From the NCBI RefSeq assembly GCF_014652475.1, contig NZ_BMYW01000014.1, positions 1-53,231 of the forward strand: 53,231 nt of DNA, read 5' to 3'. The position numbers and the translations under genes were made by a program. Source of the stretch: Vogesella alkaliphila (GTDB lineage Bacteria; Pseudomonadota; Gammaproteobacteria; Burkholderiales; Chromobacteriaceae). Under the pieces are notes generated by a model. That model was not told the origin of the DNA. It was given only the letters and a program-made list of their open reading frames with translations, and did not search any database. Of the stretch, positions 43,870-53,231 are shown piece by piece. The stretch's first letter is position 1. Each line of letters opens with the position of its first letter.

Positions 43870-44304
43870 TTATTCTACGAAGCTACCGCCAGCGGCTTCG
43901 ATTGCAGCCTTGGCACCAGCGGTGGCAGTGATGCCACGCAGTTTAAGAGCACGCTCAACCTTGCCGGACAGGATGACTTTTGCACCCAGAGCCTGCGTCG
44001 GCACGATGCCGGCTTGCTTCAGGGCCAACAGGTCGATCTCGTCAACCGGCATCAGAGCCAGTTCGGACAAGCGAACTTCGGCTACATCGTCAGCAGTCAG
44101 GGACTTGAAGCCACGCTTCGGCAGGCGACGTTGCAGAGGCATCTGACCGCCTTCGAAACCTACCTTGTGGAAGCCACCAGCACGACTCTTCTGACCCTTG
44201 TGACCACGGCCAGCAGTTTTGCCCAGACCGCTACCGATACCGCGACCCACGCGACGCTTCGCGTGTTTGGCACCGGCTGCAGGCTTAATAGTATTCAGCA
44301 GCAT
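43870..44304 (-). CDS. rplO: 50S ribosomal protein L15
   Basis: A 144-residue protein. The basic glycine-rich N-terminal extension ([29 protein letters not shown]) threads into 23S rRNA, followed by the globular domain. It is 1 bp from rpmD upstream and 10 bp from secY. Confidence 0.97.
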   Translation of the reverse strand: MLLNTIKPAAGAKHAKRRVGRGIGSGLGKTAGRGHKGQKSRAGGFHKVGFEGGQMPLQRRLPKRGFKSLTADDVAEVRLSELALMPVDEIDLLALKQAGIVPTQALGAKVILSGKVERALKLRGITATAGAKAAIEAAGGSFVE

Positions 44305-44305
44305 A

Positions 44306-44491
44306 TTAACCCTCGCTCTTAACCAGGTAGCTGATCTTGTTGATCATGCCACGGTTAGCAGGAGTATCAATCACTTCAACGACTTGGTTGATCTTTTTCA
44401 GACCCAGGCCATTCGCGCAAGCTTTATGAGACTCGATGCGACCAATCAGACTCTTAACCAGAGTCACACGGATTTTTTTAACATCACTCAT
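44306..44491 (-). CDS. rpmD: 50S ribosomal protein L30
   Basis: A 61-residue protein starting [18 protein letters not shown], with the conserved [15 protein letters not shown] segment. The start at 44491 overlaps the rpsE end by 8 bp. Confidence 0.95.
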   Translation of the reverse strand: MSDVKKIRVTLVKSLIGRIESHKACANGLGLKKINQVVEVIDTPANRGMINKISYLVKSEG

Positions 44492-45002
44492 GATCCGCTC
44501 CCAGAATCTGAGCAACGGTCAGGCCACGCTTCGCAGCGATCTGCGAAGGAGTTGCCATTTTGCTCAAACCGTCAATCGTGGCACGAACCACGTTGTACGG
44601 GTTGGTCGAGCCATGGATCTTGGCAGTAACGTTGTGTACGCCCAGTGCTTCGAATACAGCGCGCATCGGACCACCAGCTTTAACACCGGCACCCTCTTTA
44701 GCTGGCTGCATGAACACAGTGGTCGCACCGTGCTTGCCGACAACAGCATGATGGATGGTGCCGTTTTTCAGCGGAACCTTGATCATGTTGCGACGAGCCT
44801 GTTCCATACCTTTTTGCACAGCAACCGGCACTTCTTTCGAACGCCCTTTGCCCATGCCAATACCACCGTCAGCATCGCCAACTACGGTCAGAGCCGAGAA
44901 GGCCATGATACGACCGCCCTTCACCACTTTGGTGACGCGGTTTACGCCGATCATCTTCTCGATCAGACCATCGCCACGATCTTCGATCTCGTGCTTAGCC
45001 AT
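44484..45002 (-). CDS. rpsE: 30S ribosomal protein S5
   Basis: A 172-residue protein. The N-terminal double-stranded-RNA-binding-like domain has [38 protein letters not shown], and the C-terminal domain ends near [16 protein letters not shown]. It overlaps rpmD by 8 bp. Confidence 0.97.
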   Translation of the reverse strand: MAKHEIEDRGDGLIEKMIGVNRVTKVVKGGRIMAFSALTVVGDADGGIGMGKGRSKEVPVAVQKGMEQARRNMIKVPLKNGTIHHAVVGKHGATTVFMQPAKEGAGVKAGGPMRAVFEALGVHNVTAKIHGSTNPYNVVRATIDGLSKMATPSQIAAKRGLTVAQILGADHE

Positions 45003-45014
45003 TCTTAACTCCGA

Positions 45015-45368
45015 TTAGAATACAAGACCGTTTTCACGGGCTGCGTCAGCCAGGGCTTTGATACGGCCATGGTATTTGAAACCCGAACGATCGAAAGCAA
45101 CTTGGTTGATACCAGCAGCCTTAGCTTTTTCAGCAATGTTCTTGCCAACAACCGCAGCAGCAGCAGTGTTACCGCCATTGCTCAGGTCGGCACGCACGGC
45201 AGACTCCAGAGAGGAGGCGCTAGCCAGAACAACATTACCGGTTGCGTCAATCACTTGAGCATAGATATGGCTGTTAGTGCGATGAACGCACAGACGAGCC
45301 ACCTTGAGCTCCGCAATACGGGCACGGGTTTTACGTGCGCGGCGGAGTCGAGTCTGTTTCTTGTCCAT
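45015..45368 (-). CDS. rplR: 50S ribosomal protein L18
   Basis: A 117-residue 5S rRNA-binding protein. The basic N-terminus [16 protein letters not shown] leads to [17 protein letters not shown], and it ends [21 protein letters not shown], the typical L18 C-terminus. Confidence 0.97.
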   Translation of the reverse strand: MDKKQTRLRRARKTRARIAELKVARLCVHRTNSHIYAQVIDATGNVVLASASSLESAVRADLSNGGNTAAAAVVGKNIAEKAKAAGINQVAFDRSGFKYHGRIKALADAARENGLVF

Positions 45369-45381
45369 TTCAGGGCCTCAA

Positions 45382-45915
45382 TTACTTCTTCTTGGTTTCT
45401 TTCAGAACCACAACCTCGTCGGCATAACGTACGCCCTTGCCCTTGTAAGGCTCTGGGGAACGATAAGCACGGATCTCGGCTGCGACCTGGCCAACCAACT
45501 GCTTGTTGGCACCCTTGATCAAAATCTCGGTCTGAGTCGGGGTTTCACACTTGATGCCGACTGGCATGGTGTGAACAACCGGGTGCGAGAAACCAAGGGA
45601 CAGGTTGAGTGCTTCACCCTGGGCTTGAGCGCGGTAACCCACACCCACCAGGTTCAGCTTCTTCTCGAAACCCTTGCTAACACCAATGACCATGTTGTTC
45701 AGCAGAGCACGCAGGGTTCCGGACATGGAACGTGCGAACTTGCTGTCGTTCTTGGCGGCAAATTCGAGCTGGTTATCAACCAGCTTGACTTCAACATCAG
45801 CACACAGTGCTGTGCTCAAAGAGCCGAGAGCGCCTTTTACAGTCACTTCTTCAGCACCGAATTTCACTTCTACGCCAGCAGGGATGACTACCGGGTTTTT
45901 TGCTACGCGAGACAT
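45382..45915 (-). CDS. rplF: 50S ribosomal protein L6
   Basis: A 177-residue protein starting [17 protein letters not shown]. It has two homologous domains; the signature [24 protein letters not shown] is at the C-terminus. Confidence 0.97.
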   Translation of the reverse strand: MSRVAKNPVVIPAGVEVKFGAEEVTVKGALGSLSTALCADVEVKLVDNQLEFAAKNDSKFARSMSGTLRALLNNMVIGVSKGFEKKLNLVGVGYRAQAQGEALNLSLGFSHPVVHTMPVGIKCETPTQTEILIKGANKQLVGQVAAEIRAYRSPEPYKGKGVRYADEVVVLKETKKK

Positions 45916-45927
45916 TCAACCCTCCGA

Positions 45928-46323
45928 TTAGGCTACGACGCAGAGCAGTTCGCCGCCGATACCGGCTGCACGTGCTTTACGATCAGTCATCACACCACTT
46001 GAAGTCGAAACGATAGCGACGCCAAGACCGTTCATTACTTTAGGGATCTCGTTGGAGCCCTTGTAAACGCGCAGACCTGGACGCGAAACGCGCTCGATCT
46101 TCTCGATTACCGGACGACCAACGTAGTACTTCAATTCGATTTCCAGAACCGGCTTTTTATCAGCATCGGTAACAGAAAAAGTCTCGATATAACCCTCTTC
46201 CTTCAACACCTGAGCAATGGCCACCTTCAGCTTGGAAGAAGGCATTGCGACAACGGCTTTAGCGGCACGTTGGGCGTTGCGGATACGAGTCAACATATCG
46301 GAGATAGGATCTTGCATGCTCAT
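45928..46323 (-). CDS. rpsH: 30S ribosomal protein S8
   Basis: A 131-residue protein ([18 protein letters not shown]...) with the C-terminal [30 protein letters not shown]. The ATG at 46323 has AGGAG 7 bases upstream. In E. coli S8 represses spc operon translation by binding in the rplE region; here that is only a family expectation. Confidence 0.97.
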   Translation of the reverse strand: MSMQDPISDMLTRIRNAQRAAKAVVAMPSSKLKVAIAQVLKEEGYIETFSVTDADKKPVLEIELKYYVGRPVIEKIERVSRPGLRVYKGSNEIPKVMNGLGVAIVSTSSGVMTDRKARAAGIGGELLCVVA

Positions 46324-46336
46324 TCTGTATCTCCTA

Positions 46337-46642
46337 TTACCAGCTGGCTTTAGTCACGCCCGGGATCTCGCCTTTCATGGCGAGTTCGCGCAGCTTGTTA
46401 CGTGCCAGACCGAATTTACGGAATACACCGCGAGGGCGACCAGTCAGTGCGCAGCGACGACGCTGGCGAACCGGGCTAGCATTACGCGGCAGGGTCTGCA
46501 GTTGCAGACGAGCAGCAAAACGCTCTTCTTCGGACAGGTTCTGGTTATTGATGGTAGCGAGGAGCGCTTCACGCTTGCCGGCGTACTTAGCCACGAGCTT
46601 AGCGCGCTTCTCTTCACGATTAATCAAAGCTAGAGTTGCCAT
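46337..46642 (-). CDS. rpsN: 30S ribosomal protein S14 (zinc-free form)
   Basis: A 101-residue protein with the conserved C-terminal [39 protein letters not shown]. Its length and single cysteine mark the long zinc-free form. The start at 46642 excludes 19 upstream residues that overlap rplE. Confidence 0.96.
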   Translation of the reverse strand: MATLALINREEKRAKLVAKYAGKREALLATINNQNLSEEERFAARLQLQTLPRNASPVRQRRRCALTGRPRGVFRKFGLARNKLRELAMKGEIPGVTKASW

Positions 46643-46646
46643 GTGC

Positions 46647-47186
46647 TTAGCCCTTGAACGGGAATTTGAACGCAGCCAGCAAAGCGCGGGCTTCCTCATC
46701 GGTCTTTGCGGTAGTGGTGATGGTGATGTTCATACCACGCAAAGCATCGATCTTGTCGTATTCGATTTCCGGGAAAATGATCTGCTCTTTAACGCCCATG
46801 TTGTAGTTACCACGGCCGTCGAAAGACTTGGCAGAAACGCCACGGAAGTCGCGTACGCGAGGCAGCGAGATCGTTACCAGACGATCCAGGAACTCGTACA
46901 TGCGTTCACGACGCAGGGTCACTTTGCAACCAACCGGGTAGTGGTCACGGATCTTGAAGCCCGCGATCGACTTACGTGCGGTAGTCACAACTGGCTTCTG
47001 ACCGGCAATTTTTTCCAGGTCGGAAACAGCGTGATCCATAACTTTCTTGTCAGCTACAGCCTCGCCCACGCCCATGTTGAGAGTGATCTTCTCAATGCGC
47101 GGAACTTCCATCAGGGACTTGTAACCGAACTGTTTTACCAGCTCTGGTACAACAGTGTTTTTGTAAAAATCGTACAGACGTGCCAT
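46647..47186 (-). CDS. rplE: 50S ribosomal protein L5
   Basis: A 179-residue protein starting [34 protein letters not shown], with [17 protein letters not shown] near the C-terminus. The ATG at 47186 has AAGGGG upstream; an in-frame GTG at 47192 is less likely. Confidence 0.97.
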   Translation of the reverse strand: MARLYDFYKNTVVPELVKQFGYKSLMEVPRIEKITLNMGVGEAVADKKVMDHAVSDLEKIAGQKPVVTTARKSIAGFKIRDHYPVGCKVTLRRERMYEFLDRLVTISLPRVRDFRGVSAKSFDGRGNYNMGVKEQIIFPEIEYDKIDALRGMNITITTTAKTDEEARALLAAFKFPFKG

Positions 47187-47195
47187 CTTCACCCC

Positions 47196-47510
47196 TTACG
47201 CGCCGATAACTTCGCCGGTGGATTTGAAGATACGTACCTTGCGGCCGTCCTCAAGCACCTTGAAGCCTACGCGATCAGCCTTTTGGCTGGCCGCATTGAA
47301 AATAGCGACGTTAGATACATCAATCGGCATAGTCTTTTCAACGATGCCACCAGCGACACCACGTACCGGATTAGGCTTCTGGTGTTTTTTCGCCAGGTTG
47401 ATGCCTTCCACTACGACTTTGCCTTCCAGGACACGCAGAACGGAACCGCGCTTGCCCTTGTCTTTACCGGTGATTACTACGACTTCATCACCTTTACGAA
47501 TTTTGCGCAT
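47196..47510 (-). CDS. rplX: 50S ribosomal protein L24
   Basis: A 104-residue protein starting [27 protein letters not shown], the KOW motif of L24, with [26 protein letters not shown] in the middle. It lies between rplN and rplE in the spc operon. Confidence 0.97.
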   Translation of the reverse strand: MRKIRKGDEVVVITGKDKGKRGSVLRVLEGKVVVEGINLAKKHQKPNPVRGVAGGIVEKTMPIDVSNVAIFNAASQKADRVGFKVLEDGRKVRIFKSTGEVIGA

Positions 47511-47521
47511 CTGTGGTCTCC

Positions 47522-47890
47522 TTACAGCACTTCTGGCGCGAGCGAAACGATCTTCATGAAACGCTCGGTACGAAGCTCACGAGTCACCGGCCCGAAAATA
47601 CGAGTACCGATAGGCTCCAGCTTGTTGTTCAGAAGAACTGCAGCGTTGCCATCAAACTTGATGAGCGAACCGTCAGGACGGCGAACGCCCTTGGCAGTAC
47701 GCACGACAACAGCGTTGTAAACATCACCTTTTTTCACGCGACCGCGAGGTGCTGCATCCTTGATGCTCACCTTGATGATGTCGCCCACGCCAGCGTAGCG
47801 ACGCTTGGAGCCGCCCAACACCTTGATGCACATAACGGAACGCGCACCAGTGTTGTCTGCAACATCCAAAATGGACTGCATTTGAATCAT
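47522..47890 (-). CDS. rplN: 50S ribosomal protein L14
   Basis: A 122-residue protein starting [39 protein letters not shown] and ending [13 protein letters not shown]. It is the first gene of the spc operon, preceded by its own promoter and leader. Confidence 0.97.
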   Translation of the reverse strand: MIQMQSILDVADNTGARSVMCIKVLGGSKRRYAGVGDIIKVSIKDAAPRGRVKKGDVYNAVVVRTAKGVRRPDGSLIKFDGNAAVLLNNKLEPIGTRIFGPVTRELRTERFMKIVSLAPEVL

Positions 47891-47953
47891 TTGATTACCT
47901 TTCTATCCAACTTAATTCCGTCACTTTCCTTCACCTTGAGAAAGATGAAAGAA

Positions 47954-47977
47954 ACGCCACCTAAAGTAAGGTGGCGT
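47954..47977 (-). terminator. Leader hairpin/attenuator before rplN
   Basis: ACGCCACCT (47954-47962) and AGGTGGCGT (47969-47977) form a 9-bp stem; a pyrimidine-rich tail (TTTCTTTCATCTTTC) follows on the minus strand. It can end S10-operon readthrough or attenuate the spc transcript. Confidence 0.6.
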
Positions 47978-48036
47978 ATCCAACGGCCAGTCTTGGACCC
48001 CGTAAGGGATGACTTCGGCTGAACACCGAATCACAC

Positions 48037-48065
48037 ATTATACAGAGGGGCAAGCCCCTCCGCAA
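48037..48065 (-). promoter_or_regulatory. spc operon promoter with hairpin-forming spacer
   Basis: Minus strand TTGCGG (48060-48065), a 17-bp spacer, TATAAT (48037-48042). The spacer contains GAGGGG-CAAG-CCCCTC (48045-48060), a perfect 6-bp dyad. The position between rpsQ and rplN matches the known E. coli Pspc location. Confidence 0.8.
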
Positions 48066-48079
48066 GCGTCACACACAGA

Positions 48080-48337
48080 TTAAACTGCGCGCTCTACCAG
48101 TGAGGTCACAACCCAAGTTTTCGTCCGGGAGAGTGGACGAGTTTCGCTGATCACAACGACGTCGCCAGTCTTGTACTGGTTGGTCTCGTCATGAGCGTGA
48201 AACTTTTTGGAGCGACGAACAATTTTACCGTAGATAGGGTGCTTGACTTTGCGCTCTACCAGAACAGTAACGGTCTTGTTCATCTTATCGCTGACTACTT
48301 TGCCGACCAGCGTGCGGACTACTTTAGTTTCGCTCAT
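48080..48337 (-). CDS. rpsQ: 30S ribosomal protein S17
   Basis: An 85-residue OB-fold protein with [45 protein letters not shown]. It is the last gene of the S10 operon. Confidence 0.97.
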   Translation of the reverse strand: MSETKVVRTLVGKVVSDKMNKTVTVLVERKVKHPIYGKIVRRSKKFHAHDETNQYKTGDVVVISETRPLSRTKTWVVTSLVERAV

Positions 48338-48338
48338 C

Positions 48339-48527
48339 TCAGGCAGCCTTTTCTTTCAGAACAGTGCGGGTACGGGCGATATCGCGACGCACCTTTTTCA
48401 GCTCACTATTCTTGGCGAGCTGTTGAGTTGCGTGCTGCATGCGCAGTGCAAATTGCGCCTTCAGCAAACCAAGCAACTCAGCCTTCAGCTCATCAACACT
48501 TTTCGCTCTCAGTTCGGATGCTTTCAT
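48339..48527 (-). CDS. rpmC: 50S ribosomal protein L29
   Basis: A 62-residue two-helix protein ([31 protein letters not shown]...[14 protein letters not shown]). Its ATG overlaps the rplP stop (ATGA). Confidence 0.95.
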   Translation of the reverse strand: MKASELRAKSVDELKAELLGLLKAQFALRMQHATQQLAKNSELKKVRRDIARTRTVLKEKAA

Positions 48528-48943
48528 TGCTGACCCACCTGTTTAATTACAAACACTGTCGGAATAGGCAACTTGGCGGCTGCAAGACGGAAGGCTTCGC
48601 GCGCCAGTTCTTCGGCAACACCGTCCATCTCGTACAACATTTTGCCTGGCTGGATTTCGGCCACGAAGTATTCCGGACTACCTTTACCCCCACCCATACG
48701 AACTTCGGCTGGCTTGGAAGTGATTGGCTTGTCCGGGAACACACGGATCCAGATGCGACCGCCACGTTTGATGTGACGAGTCATAGCACGACGAGCCGCT
48801 TCGATTTGACGGGCAGTCAGGCGACCACGACCGATTGCTTTCAAACCAAAATCGCCGAAGCTAACTTTGTTGCCGCGGGTCGCGATACCAGTATTGCGAC
48901 CTTTCTGCTGTTTACGGTATTTCAGTCTAGTTGGCTGCAGCAT
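48524..48943 (-). CDS. rplP: 50S ribosomal protein L16
   Basis: A 139-residue protein starting [36 protein letters not shown], with [29 protein letters not shown]. It overlaps rpsC by 17 bp and rpmC by 4 bp. Confidence 0.97.
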   Translation of the reverse strand: MLQPTRLKYRKQQKGRNTGIATRGNKVSFGDFGLKAIGRGRLTARQIEAARRAMTRHIKRGGRIWIRVFPDKPITSKPAEVRMGGGKGSPEYFVAEIQPGKMLYEMDGVAEELAREAFRLAAAKLPIPTVFVIKQVGQQ

Positions 48944-49631
48944 TTCGAGCTCCTGCCTTTCTGGATTTCTTCTCTGGTGCTACAGGGGCAGCCTGGACTT
49001 GACCCGGCTTGATATCGCCCTTGTATACCCATACCTTGATGCCGATAACACCGTAGGTGGTGTGAGCCTCAGAAGTAGCGTAGTCAACATCTGCACGCAG
49101 AGTGTGCAGAGGCACGCGGCCTTCGCGGTACCATTCGCTACGAGCGATATCGATACCGTTCAGACGACCGGAGCTCATGATCTTGATGCCCTGAGCACCC
49201 ATGCGCATTGCATTTTGCATGGAACGCTTCATGGCACGACGGAACATCACGCGCTTTTCCAGCTGCGAGGCGATACCGTCGGCGATGATCTGGGCATCGA
49301 TCTCTGGCTTGCGAACTTCTTCGATATTGACGTGCACAGGTACACCAAGACGACGCTGCAGTTCTTTCTTCAGAACTTCAATGTCTTCGCCTTTTTTACC
49401 GATAACAACACCCGGACGGGCGCTGTGGATGGTAATACGTGCGGACTTGGCTGGACGCTCGATAACAACACGACCTACCGAAGCGTGCGCCAGGCGCTTC
49501 TTCAGAAACTCGCGCACTTCGATGTCTTGCTTCAGCTGGCCGGCAAAATCATGCGAATTTGCAAACCATTTGGAAGACCAGTTTTTAGTCACTGCGAGAC
49601 GGAAACCCGTCGGATGAATCTTCTGACCCAT
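48927..49631 (-). CDS. rpsC: 30S ribosomal protein S3
   Basis: A 234-residue protein. The N-terminal KH domain carries [17 protein letters not shown] (GxxG loop), and the C-terminal domain ends in a lysine/alanine-rich tail. It starts [18 protein letters not shown], the conserved S3 N-terminus. Confidence 0.97.
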   Translation of the reverse strand: MGQKIHPTGFRLAVTKNWSSKWFANSHDFAGQLKQDIEVREFLKKRLAHASVGRVVIERPAKSARITIHSARPGVVIGKKGEDIEVLKKELQRRLGVPVHVNIEEVRKPEIDAQIIADGIASQLEKRVMFRRAMKRSMQNAMRMGAQGIKIMSSGRLNGIDIARSEWYREGRVPLHTLRADVDYATSEAHTTYGVIGIKVWVYKGDIKPGQVQAAPVAPEKKSRKAGARNAAAN

Positions 49632-49641
49632 AGCTTACCCC

Positions 49642-49971
49642 TTAGTTGCCAACACTGAGCGTGATATGGCAGGTCTGCTTCTCGATGCGGTTACCGCGGC
49701 CTTTGGCACGGGCGGAGAAACGCTTGAGGCTAGGACCCTTATCAACGTAGATGGAAGTCACCTTGAGGGTGTCGATATCTGCGCCTTCGTTATGCTCAGC
49801 ATTGGCGATAGCGGACTCAAGCACCTTCTTGATGAGCGCGGCACCCTTTTTCGGGCTGAAGGTCAGGATATTCAGTGCCTGGCCGACGGCTTGGCCGCGG
49901 ATCAGGTCTGCAACCAGACGGCATTTTTGTGCCGACAGGCGTGCATTATTAAGTTGTGCAGAAACTCTCAT
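49642..49971 (-). CDS. rplV: 50S ribosomal protein L22
   Basis: A 109-residue protein whose beta hairpin lines the exit tunnel ([38 protein letters not shown]). It lies 10 bp from rpsC. Confidence 0.97.
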   Translation of the reverse strand: MRVSAQLNNARLSAQKCRLVADLIRGQAVGQALNILTFSPKKGAALIKKVLESAIANAEHNEGADIDTLKVTSIYVDKGPSLKRFSARAKGRGNRIEKQTCHITLSVGN

Positions 49972-49980
49972 CGCATCACC

Positions 49981-50259
49981 TTATTTCTTCTTGGCCTTCT
50001 TGTCAGCCGCGTGGCCTTTGAAGGTACGAGTCAGCGAGAATTCACCGAGCTTGTGGCCAACCATGTTTTCGGAAACATACACCGGAACGTGCGTACGACC
50101 GTTATGAACCGCAATGGTCAGACCGATGAAGTCAGGCAAAATCGTCGAACGGCGCGACCAAGTCTTGATTGGACGCTTGTCGCTCGTTGCACGTACCGCA
50201 TCCACTTTTTTCAGCAGGTGCAGGTCAACGAACGGGCCTTTTTTAAGCGAACGTGCCAT
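49981..50259 (-). CDS. rpsS: 30S ribosomal protein S19
   Basis: A 92-residue protein starting [22 protein letters not shown], with [33 protein letters not shown]. It lies between rplB and rplV. Confidence 0.97.
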   Translation of the reverse strand: MARSLKKGPFVDLHLLKKVDAVRATSDKRPIKTWSRRSTILPDFIGLTIAVHNGRTHVPVYVSENMVGHKLGEFSLTRTFKGHAADKKAKKK

Positions 50260-50266
50260 AGCTCAA

Positions 50267-51100
50267 TTACCCTTTATTCGAGAAGCGACGACGTACAATC
50301 ATGTTGTCAGTGCGCTTGTTACGACGTGTACGGAAGCCCTTAGTCGGGGTACCCCACGGACTAACAGGAACACGACCTTCACCTGTACGGCCTTCACCAC
50401 CACCGTGTGGGTGGTCAACCGGGTTCATGGCAGTACCGCGAACGGTTGGGCGGATACCGCGCCAACGGTTTGCACCGGCCTTACCAATCTTGCGCAGGCT
50501 ATGTTCTTCGTTGCCCACTTCGCCAACGGTAGCGCGGCAGTCAACGTGTACACGACGGATCTCGCCAGAGCGCAGACGCAGCTGAGCGTAGATGCCTTCA
50601 CGAGCCAGCAGCATGGCGGAGCAGCCGGCGGAACGTGCGATTTGCGCGCCTTTGCCTGGTTGCAGCTCGATGCAGTGGATAGTGGTACCAACCGGAATGT
50701 TACGGATTGGCAGGGCATTACCAGCCTTGATCGGGGCTTCGGAGCCGGACATCAGTTCGGCACCAACCTTCACGCCGCGCGGGGCAATGATGTAGCGACG
50801 CTCACCATCCGCGTAGCACAGCAGCGCGATGTTGGCTGTACGGTTAGGATCGTATTCGATACGCTCAACCTTGGCCGGAACCGCGTCTTTGTTACGACGG
50901 AAATCGATGATGCGATACTGTTTCTTGTGACCACCACCCATGTGACGGGTAGTGATGTGGCCGTTGTTGTTACGGCCACCGGTCGAGTTTTTCTTCTCAA
51001 CCAGTGCGGCGTGCGGGCGGCCTTTGTACAGGTCAGGGTTTACCACCTTGACAACAGCACGGCGACCAGCAGACGTCGGTTTTACTTTTACCAGAGCCAT
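50267..51100 (-). CDS. rplB: 50S ribosomal protein L2
   Basis: A 277-residue protein. The OB-fold/SH3 core is followed by the C-terminal [18 protein letters not shown] loop that reaches the peptidyl transferase centre. It is full length and lies between rplW and rpsS. Confidence 0.97.
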   Translation of the reverse strand: MALVKVKPTSAGRRAVVKVVNPDLYKGRPHAALVEKKNSTGGRNNNGHITTRHMGGGHKKQYRIIDFRRNKDAVPAKVERIEYDPNRTANIALLCYADGERRYIIAPRGVKVGAELMSGSEAPIKAGNALPIRNIPVGTTIHCIELQPGKGAQIARSAGCSAMLLAREGIYAQLRLRSGEIRRVHVDCRATVGEVGNEEHSLRKIGKAGANRWRGIRPTVRGTAMNPVDHPHGGGEGRTGEGRVPVSPWGTPTKGFRTRRNKRTDNMIVRRRFSNKG

Positions 51101-51111
51101 AGTCTATCTCC

Positions 51112-51420
51112 TTATTCCGCAGCAACAGGGGTAGCGGTCAGGTCGATTTCTTGACCTTGGGCAAGGCTCACGTAAGCCTTCTTCCAGTCTTTGCGCTTGC
51201 CGACAAAACGGCCGAAACGCTTGGACTTGCCCTTAACATTCAGCGTGGAAACGCCATCAACCTTGACGTTGAACAGCAGTTCAACAGCAGCCTTGATTTC
51301 AGGCTTGGTTGCGTTAGCAACAACGCGGAATACCACCTGCTGGTTTTTCTCGGCAACCATGGTGCTCTTTTCAGAAACAACCGGTGCCAAAATTACTTGC
51401 AGCAAACGTTCCTGATTCAT
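51112..51420 (-). CDS. rplW: 50S ribosomal protein L23
   Basis: A 102-residue protein at the tunnel exit, with [24 protein letters not shown] and the basic [23 protein letters not shown] loop. The ATG at 51420 overlaps the rplD stop as ATGA and has GAGGAG 8 bases upstream; the ATG at 51426 is too close to that site. Confidence 0.95.
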   Translation of the reverse strand: MNQERLLQVILAPVVSEKSTMVAEKNQQVVFRVVANATKPEIKAAVELLFNVKVDGVSTLNVKGKSKRFGRFVGKRKDWKKAYVSLAQGQEIDLTATPVAAE

Positions 51421-52037
51421 GCCCATTGCTCCTCGAGTTGCTTGATGGCATCACGGGTGATAACAACCTTCTTGAAACGAACAAGGCTGAACGGATCAGC
51501 TTGCTGAGCTTCAATCACCAGGACGTTTGGCAAGTTGCGGGAAGACAGATACAGGTTCTCGTCGAGCTCGCCAGTGATGAACAGAGCACGATCCAGACCC
51601 AGGGACTTCACCTTGGCGGCGAATTCCTTTGTCTTTGGCGTTTCAACTGTCAGGCTGTCCACGACGATCAGACGCTCGTCACGCACCAGCTGCGACAGGA
51701 TCGTAGCCATACCGGCACGGTATTGCTTACGGTTAACCTTGTGCGTGAAGTTTTCGTCGGGCGAATTCGGGAACGCACGACCACCACCACGCCACAGTGG
51801 CGAGGAAGTCATACCGGCGCGAGCGCGACCGGTGCCTTTTTGGCGGAATGGCTTCTTGGTGGAGTGTTTTACTTCAGCACGAGTCAACTGCGCACGGTTA
51901 CCACTGCGCGCATTTGCCAAGAATGCAGTTACTACCTGATGCACCAGCGCTTCGTTGTAGTCACGGGCGAAGAGTGCTTCAGAGGCTTGCAGGGCTTCAA
52001 CTTGCTGGCCCTGGGCGTTGATCACTTTCAATTCCAT
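51417..52037 (-). CDS. rplD: 50S ribosomal protein L4
   Basis: A 206-residue protein starting [16 protein letters not shown], with the tunnel loop [32 protein letters not shown]. An ATG one codon earlier (52040), overlapping the rplC stop, is equally possible. In E. coli L4 regulates the S10 operon by attenuation and translation; a hairpin before rplC here could be a target of such control. Confidence 0.95.
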   Translation of the reverse strand: MELKVINAQGQQVEALQASEALFARDYNEALVHQVVTAFLANARSGNRAQLTRAEVKHSTKKPFRQKGTGRARAGMTSSPLWRGGGRAFPNSPDENFTHKVNRKQYRAGMATILSQLVRDERLIVVDSLTVETPKTKEFAAKVKSLGLDRALFITGELDENLYLSSRNLPNVLVIEAQQADPFSLVRFKKVVITRDAIKQLEEQWA

Positions 52038-52681
52038 CATGCACCTGCCTTCACGCTAGGACGCACCACTACATCACCGTTCTTGGCACCAGGTACAGCA
52101 CCTTTCACCAGAAGCAGTTGACGCTCCACATCAACACGGACAACTTCCAGGCACTGGATAGTGCTCTTGACGTTACCGTACTGACCAGCCATACGCTTAC
52201 CCGGGAAAACGCGACCCGGATCTTGCGCCTGACCGATGGAACCGGCGGAGTTGTGAGAAACAGAGTTACCGTGCGAAGCGCGGTTGGAACTGAAGTTGTG
52301 ACGCTTGATGGCGCCGGAGAAGCCTTTACCTTTCGAGGTACCAGTTACGTCGACCAATTGGCCAACCTGGAAAATCTCGACGGAGATGGCATCACCAACG
52401 TTCAGCGATGCCAGAGCCTCTGCGGACAGAGGGAACTCGCGCATAACGCGAGCGGCATCAACGCCAGCTTTGGCAAAGTGACCGGCCTGAGCCTTGGTTA
52501 CACGATTTGCCTTGCGAACACCTGCTGCAACCTGAACGGCAGTGTAGCCATCAGTTTCAGCAGTCTTTACTTGCGATACGCGGTTTGCGGACATATCCAG
52601 CACAGTTACCGGGATGGTTGCACCATCTTCAGCAAAAATGCGGGTCATGCCGACTTTGCGACCGACCAGACCTAAAGTCAT
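52037..52681 (-). CDS. rplC: 50S ribosomal protein L3
   Basis: A 214-residue protein starting [20 protein letters not shown]. The long loop that reaches the peptidyl transferase centre contains [27 protein letters not shown], including the Gln that PrmB methylates in E. coli. It is preceded by a promoter and hairpin rather than directly by rpsJ. Confidence 0.97.
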   Translation of the reverse strand: MTLGLVGRKVGMTRIFAEDGATIPVTVLDMSANRVSQVKTAETDGYTAVQVAAGVRKANRVTKAQAGHFAKAGVDAARVMREFPLSAEALASLNVGDAISVEIFQVGQLVDVTGTSKGKGFSGAIKRHNFSSNRASHGNSVSHNSAGSIGQAQDPGRVFPGKRMAGQYGNVKSTIQCLEVVRVDVERQLLLVKGAVPGAKNGDVVVRPSVKAGA

Positions 52682-52726
52682 GTTTATTTCCTTTACAGGC
52701 GCCGATTACGATTGACCGGCTTACTC

Positions 52727-52762
52727 AAAAGAAAAGCGGACTCACCACAATGGTGAGTCCGC
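52727..52762 (-). terminator. Strong hairpin with T tail between rpsJ and rplC
   Basis: A perfect 12-bp stem GCGGACTCACCA (52736-52747), loop CAA, complement (52751-52762), followed on the minus strand by TTTTCTTTTGAG. It is a textbook terminator placed inside the S10 operon and just downstream of a promoter (52764-52792), so it may be an attenuator for rplC onward. Confidence 0.8.
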
Positions 52763-52763
52763 T

Positions 52764-52792
52764 AATGTAACAATAAAATTCAATAACCGCAA
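52764..52792 (-). promoter_or_regulatory. Possible promoter between rpsJ and rplC
   Basis: Minus strand TTGCGG (52787-52792), a 17-bp A/T-rich spacer, TACATT (52764-52769). The -35 equals that of the spc promoter at 48060. Transcription would start within the following hairpin or just before it. Confidence 0.5.
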
Positions 52793-52824
52793 GCACTTAG
52801 CTCACAGCGCATGAAATAGTGCTG

Positions 52825-53136
52825 TTACTGTAGCTTGATTTCTACATCCACACCGGCTGGCAGGTCCAGCTTCATCAGCGCGTCAACAGTCTTGTCGGTC
52901 GGATCAACGATGTCCATCAGACGCAGGTGCGTACGGATTTCCAGCTGATCACGGGACGACTTGTTCACGTGCGGGGAACGCAGGATGTTGAAACGCTCGA
53001 TTTTGGTCGGCAGCGGAACCGGGCCCTTAACTACGGCACCAGTGCGCTTGGCAGTTTCAACGATTTCCTGTGCGGAGCGGTCGATCAGGTTGTAATCGAA
53101 AGCTTTCAGGCGGATACGGATTTTTTGGCTTTGCAT
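52825..53136 (-). CDS. rpsJ: 30S ribosomal protein S10
   Basis: A 103-residue protein starting [45 protein letters not shown], also the NusE transcription factor that works at boxA sites. It lies 18 bp after tuf and is separated from rplC by 143 bp with a hairpin. Confidence 0.97.
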   Translation of the reverse strand: MQSQKIRIRLKAFDYNLIDRSAQEIVETAKRTGAVVKGPVPLPTKIERFNILRSPHVNKSSRDQLEIRTHLRLMDIVDPTDKTVDALMKLDLPAGVDVEIKLQ

Positions 53137-53154
53137 ATCGTTCTCGGCTTCCGA

Positions 53155-53231
53155 TTAGGCGATGATTTTGGCAACAACGCCAGCACCAACGGTGCGACCA
53201 CCTTCACGGATGGCGAAACGCAGACCTTCTT
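53155..53231 (-). CDS. tuf: Elongation factor Tu, C-terminal end only
   Basis: The last 24 codons and stop are present and read EGLRFAIREGGRTVGAGVVAKII-A, the invariant EF-Tu C-terminus. The rest lies beyond the right edge. The tuf-rpsJ order is the conserved str/S10 junction. Confidence 0.96.
   Translation of the reverse strand, partial: EGLRFAIREGGRTVGAGVVAKIIA

Overview
The window looks like a chromosomal segment of a GC-rich betaproteobacterium, most likely order Neisseriales and family Chromobacteriaceae (Chromobacterium/Vogesella-like). The reasons are the tuf-S10-spc-alpha ribosomal gene order with infA between secY and rpmJ, an RpoA N-terminus of neisserial type, and housekeeping proteins (UbiD, AspA, TtcA, MiaB, Lnt) of betaproteobacterial character. 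The genus is an inference from protein character; no database search was done.

Layout. Bases 1-130 hold the promoter and boxA antiterminator of an rRNA operon that runs leftward out of the window. Bases 274-10665 carry housekeeping genes: a HAD phosphatase, a VanZ-like membrane protein, a PLP-dependent cysteine synthase-like enzyme, OmpW, UbiD, YggL, a small unknown protein, aspartase with an upstream LysR regulator, a DUF2164 protein and a dicarboxylate/amino-acid symporter. Bases 10963-26681 form a leftward surface-glycan cluster of 14 genes: wbpB-wbpD-wbpE-like UDP-sugar genes, a Wzx-type flippase, a hexapeptide acyltransferase, a second DegT aminotransferase, three glycosyltransferases, two unrelated small membrane proteins, an acyltransferase-3 protein flanked by REP-like elements, and a closing pgl/wbpM-like trio (aminotransferase, sugar-1-phosphate transferase, C6 dehydratase). 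Bases 26797-29812 hold a spermidine-synthase-like protein, ttcA, and a folB/folM-like pair. Bases 29934-37058 run rightward: midA, two identical tandem tRNA-Met genes, miaB, a small lipoprotein gene, phoH, ybeY, corC and lnt. A chemoreceptor gene follows on the minus strand. From 39254 to the right edge is the ribosomal block, all on the minus strand, from the 3' end of tuf through rpsJ to rplQ.

The most unusual signal is a dispersed 13-bp word, AAGGTTGGCCGCA. It occurs exactly 15 times between 5.9 and 37.2 kb (about 0.002 expected by base composition), with at least 11 more copies matching 12 of 13 bases. Three pairs form perfect inverted repeats just beyond gene ends, six copies lie inside genes and the rest lie between genes. 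This is the distribution pattern of DNA uptake sequences in Neisseriaceae and Pasteurellaceae, but the word differs from the uptake sequences I know. The 14-kb ribosomal block has no exact copy. Other points of interest are a glycan cluster that has a flippase but no recognisable polymerase, chain-length regulator or ligase; REP elements that bracket an acyltransferase gene and supply a glycosyltransferase stop codon; and an attenuator-like hairpin directly after a promoter between rpsJ and rplC.
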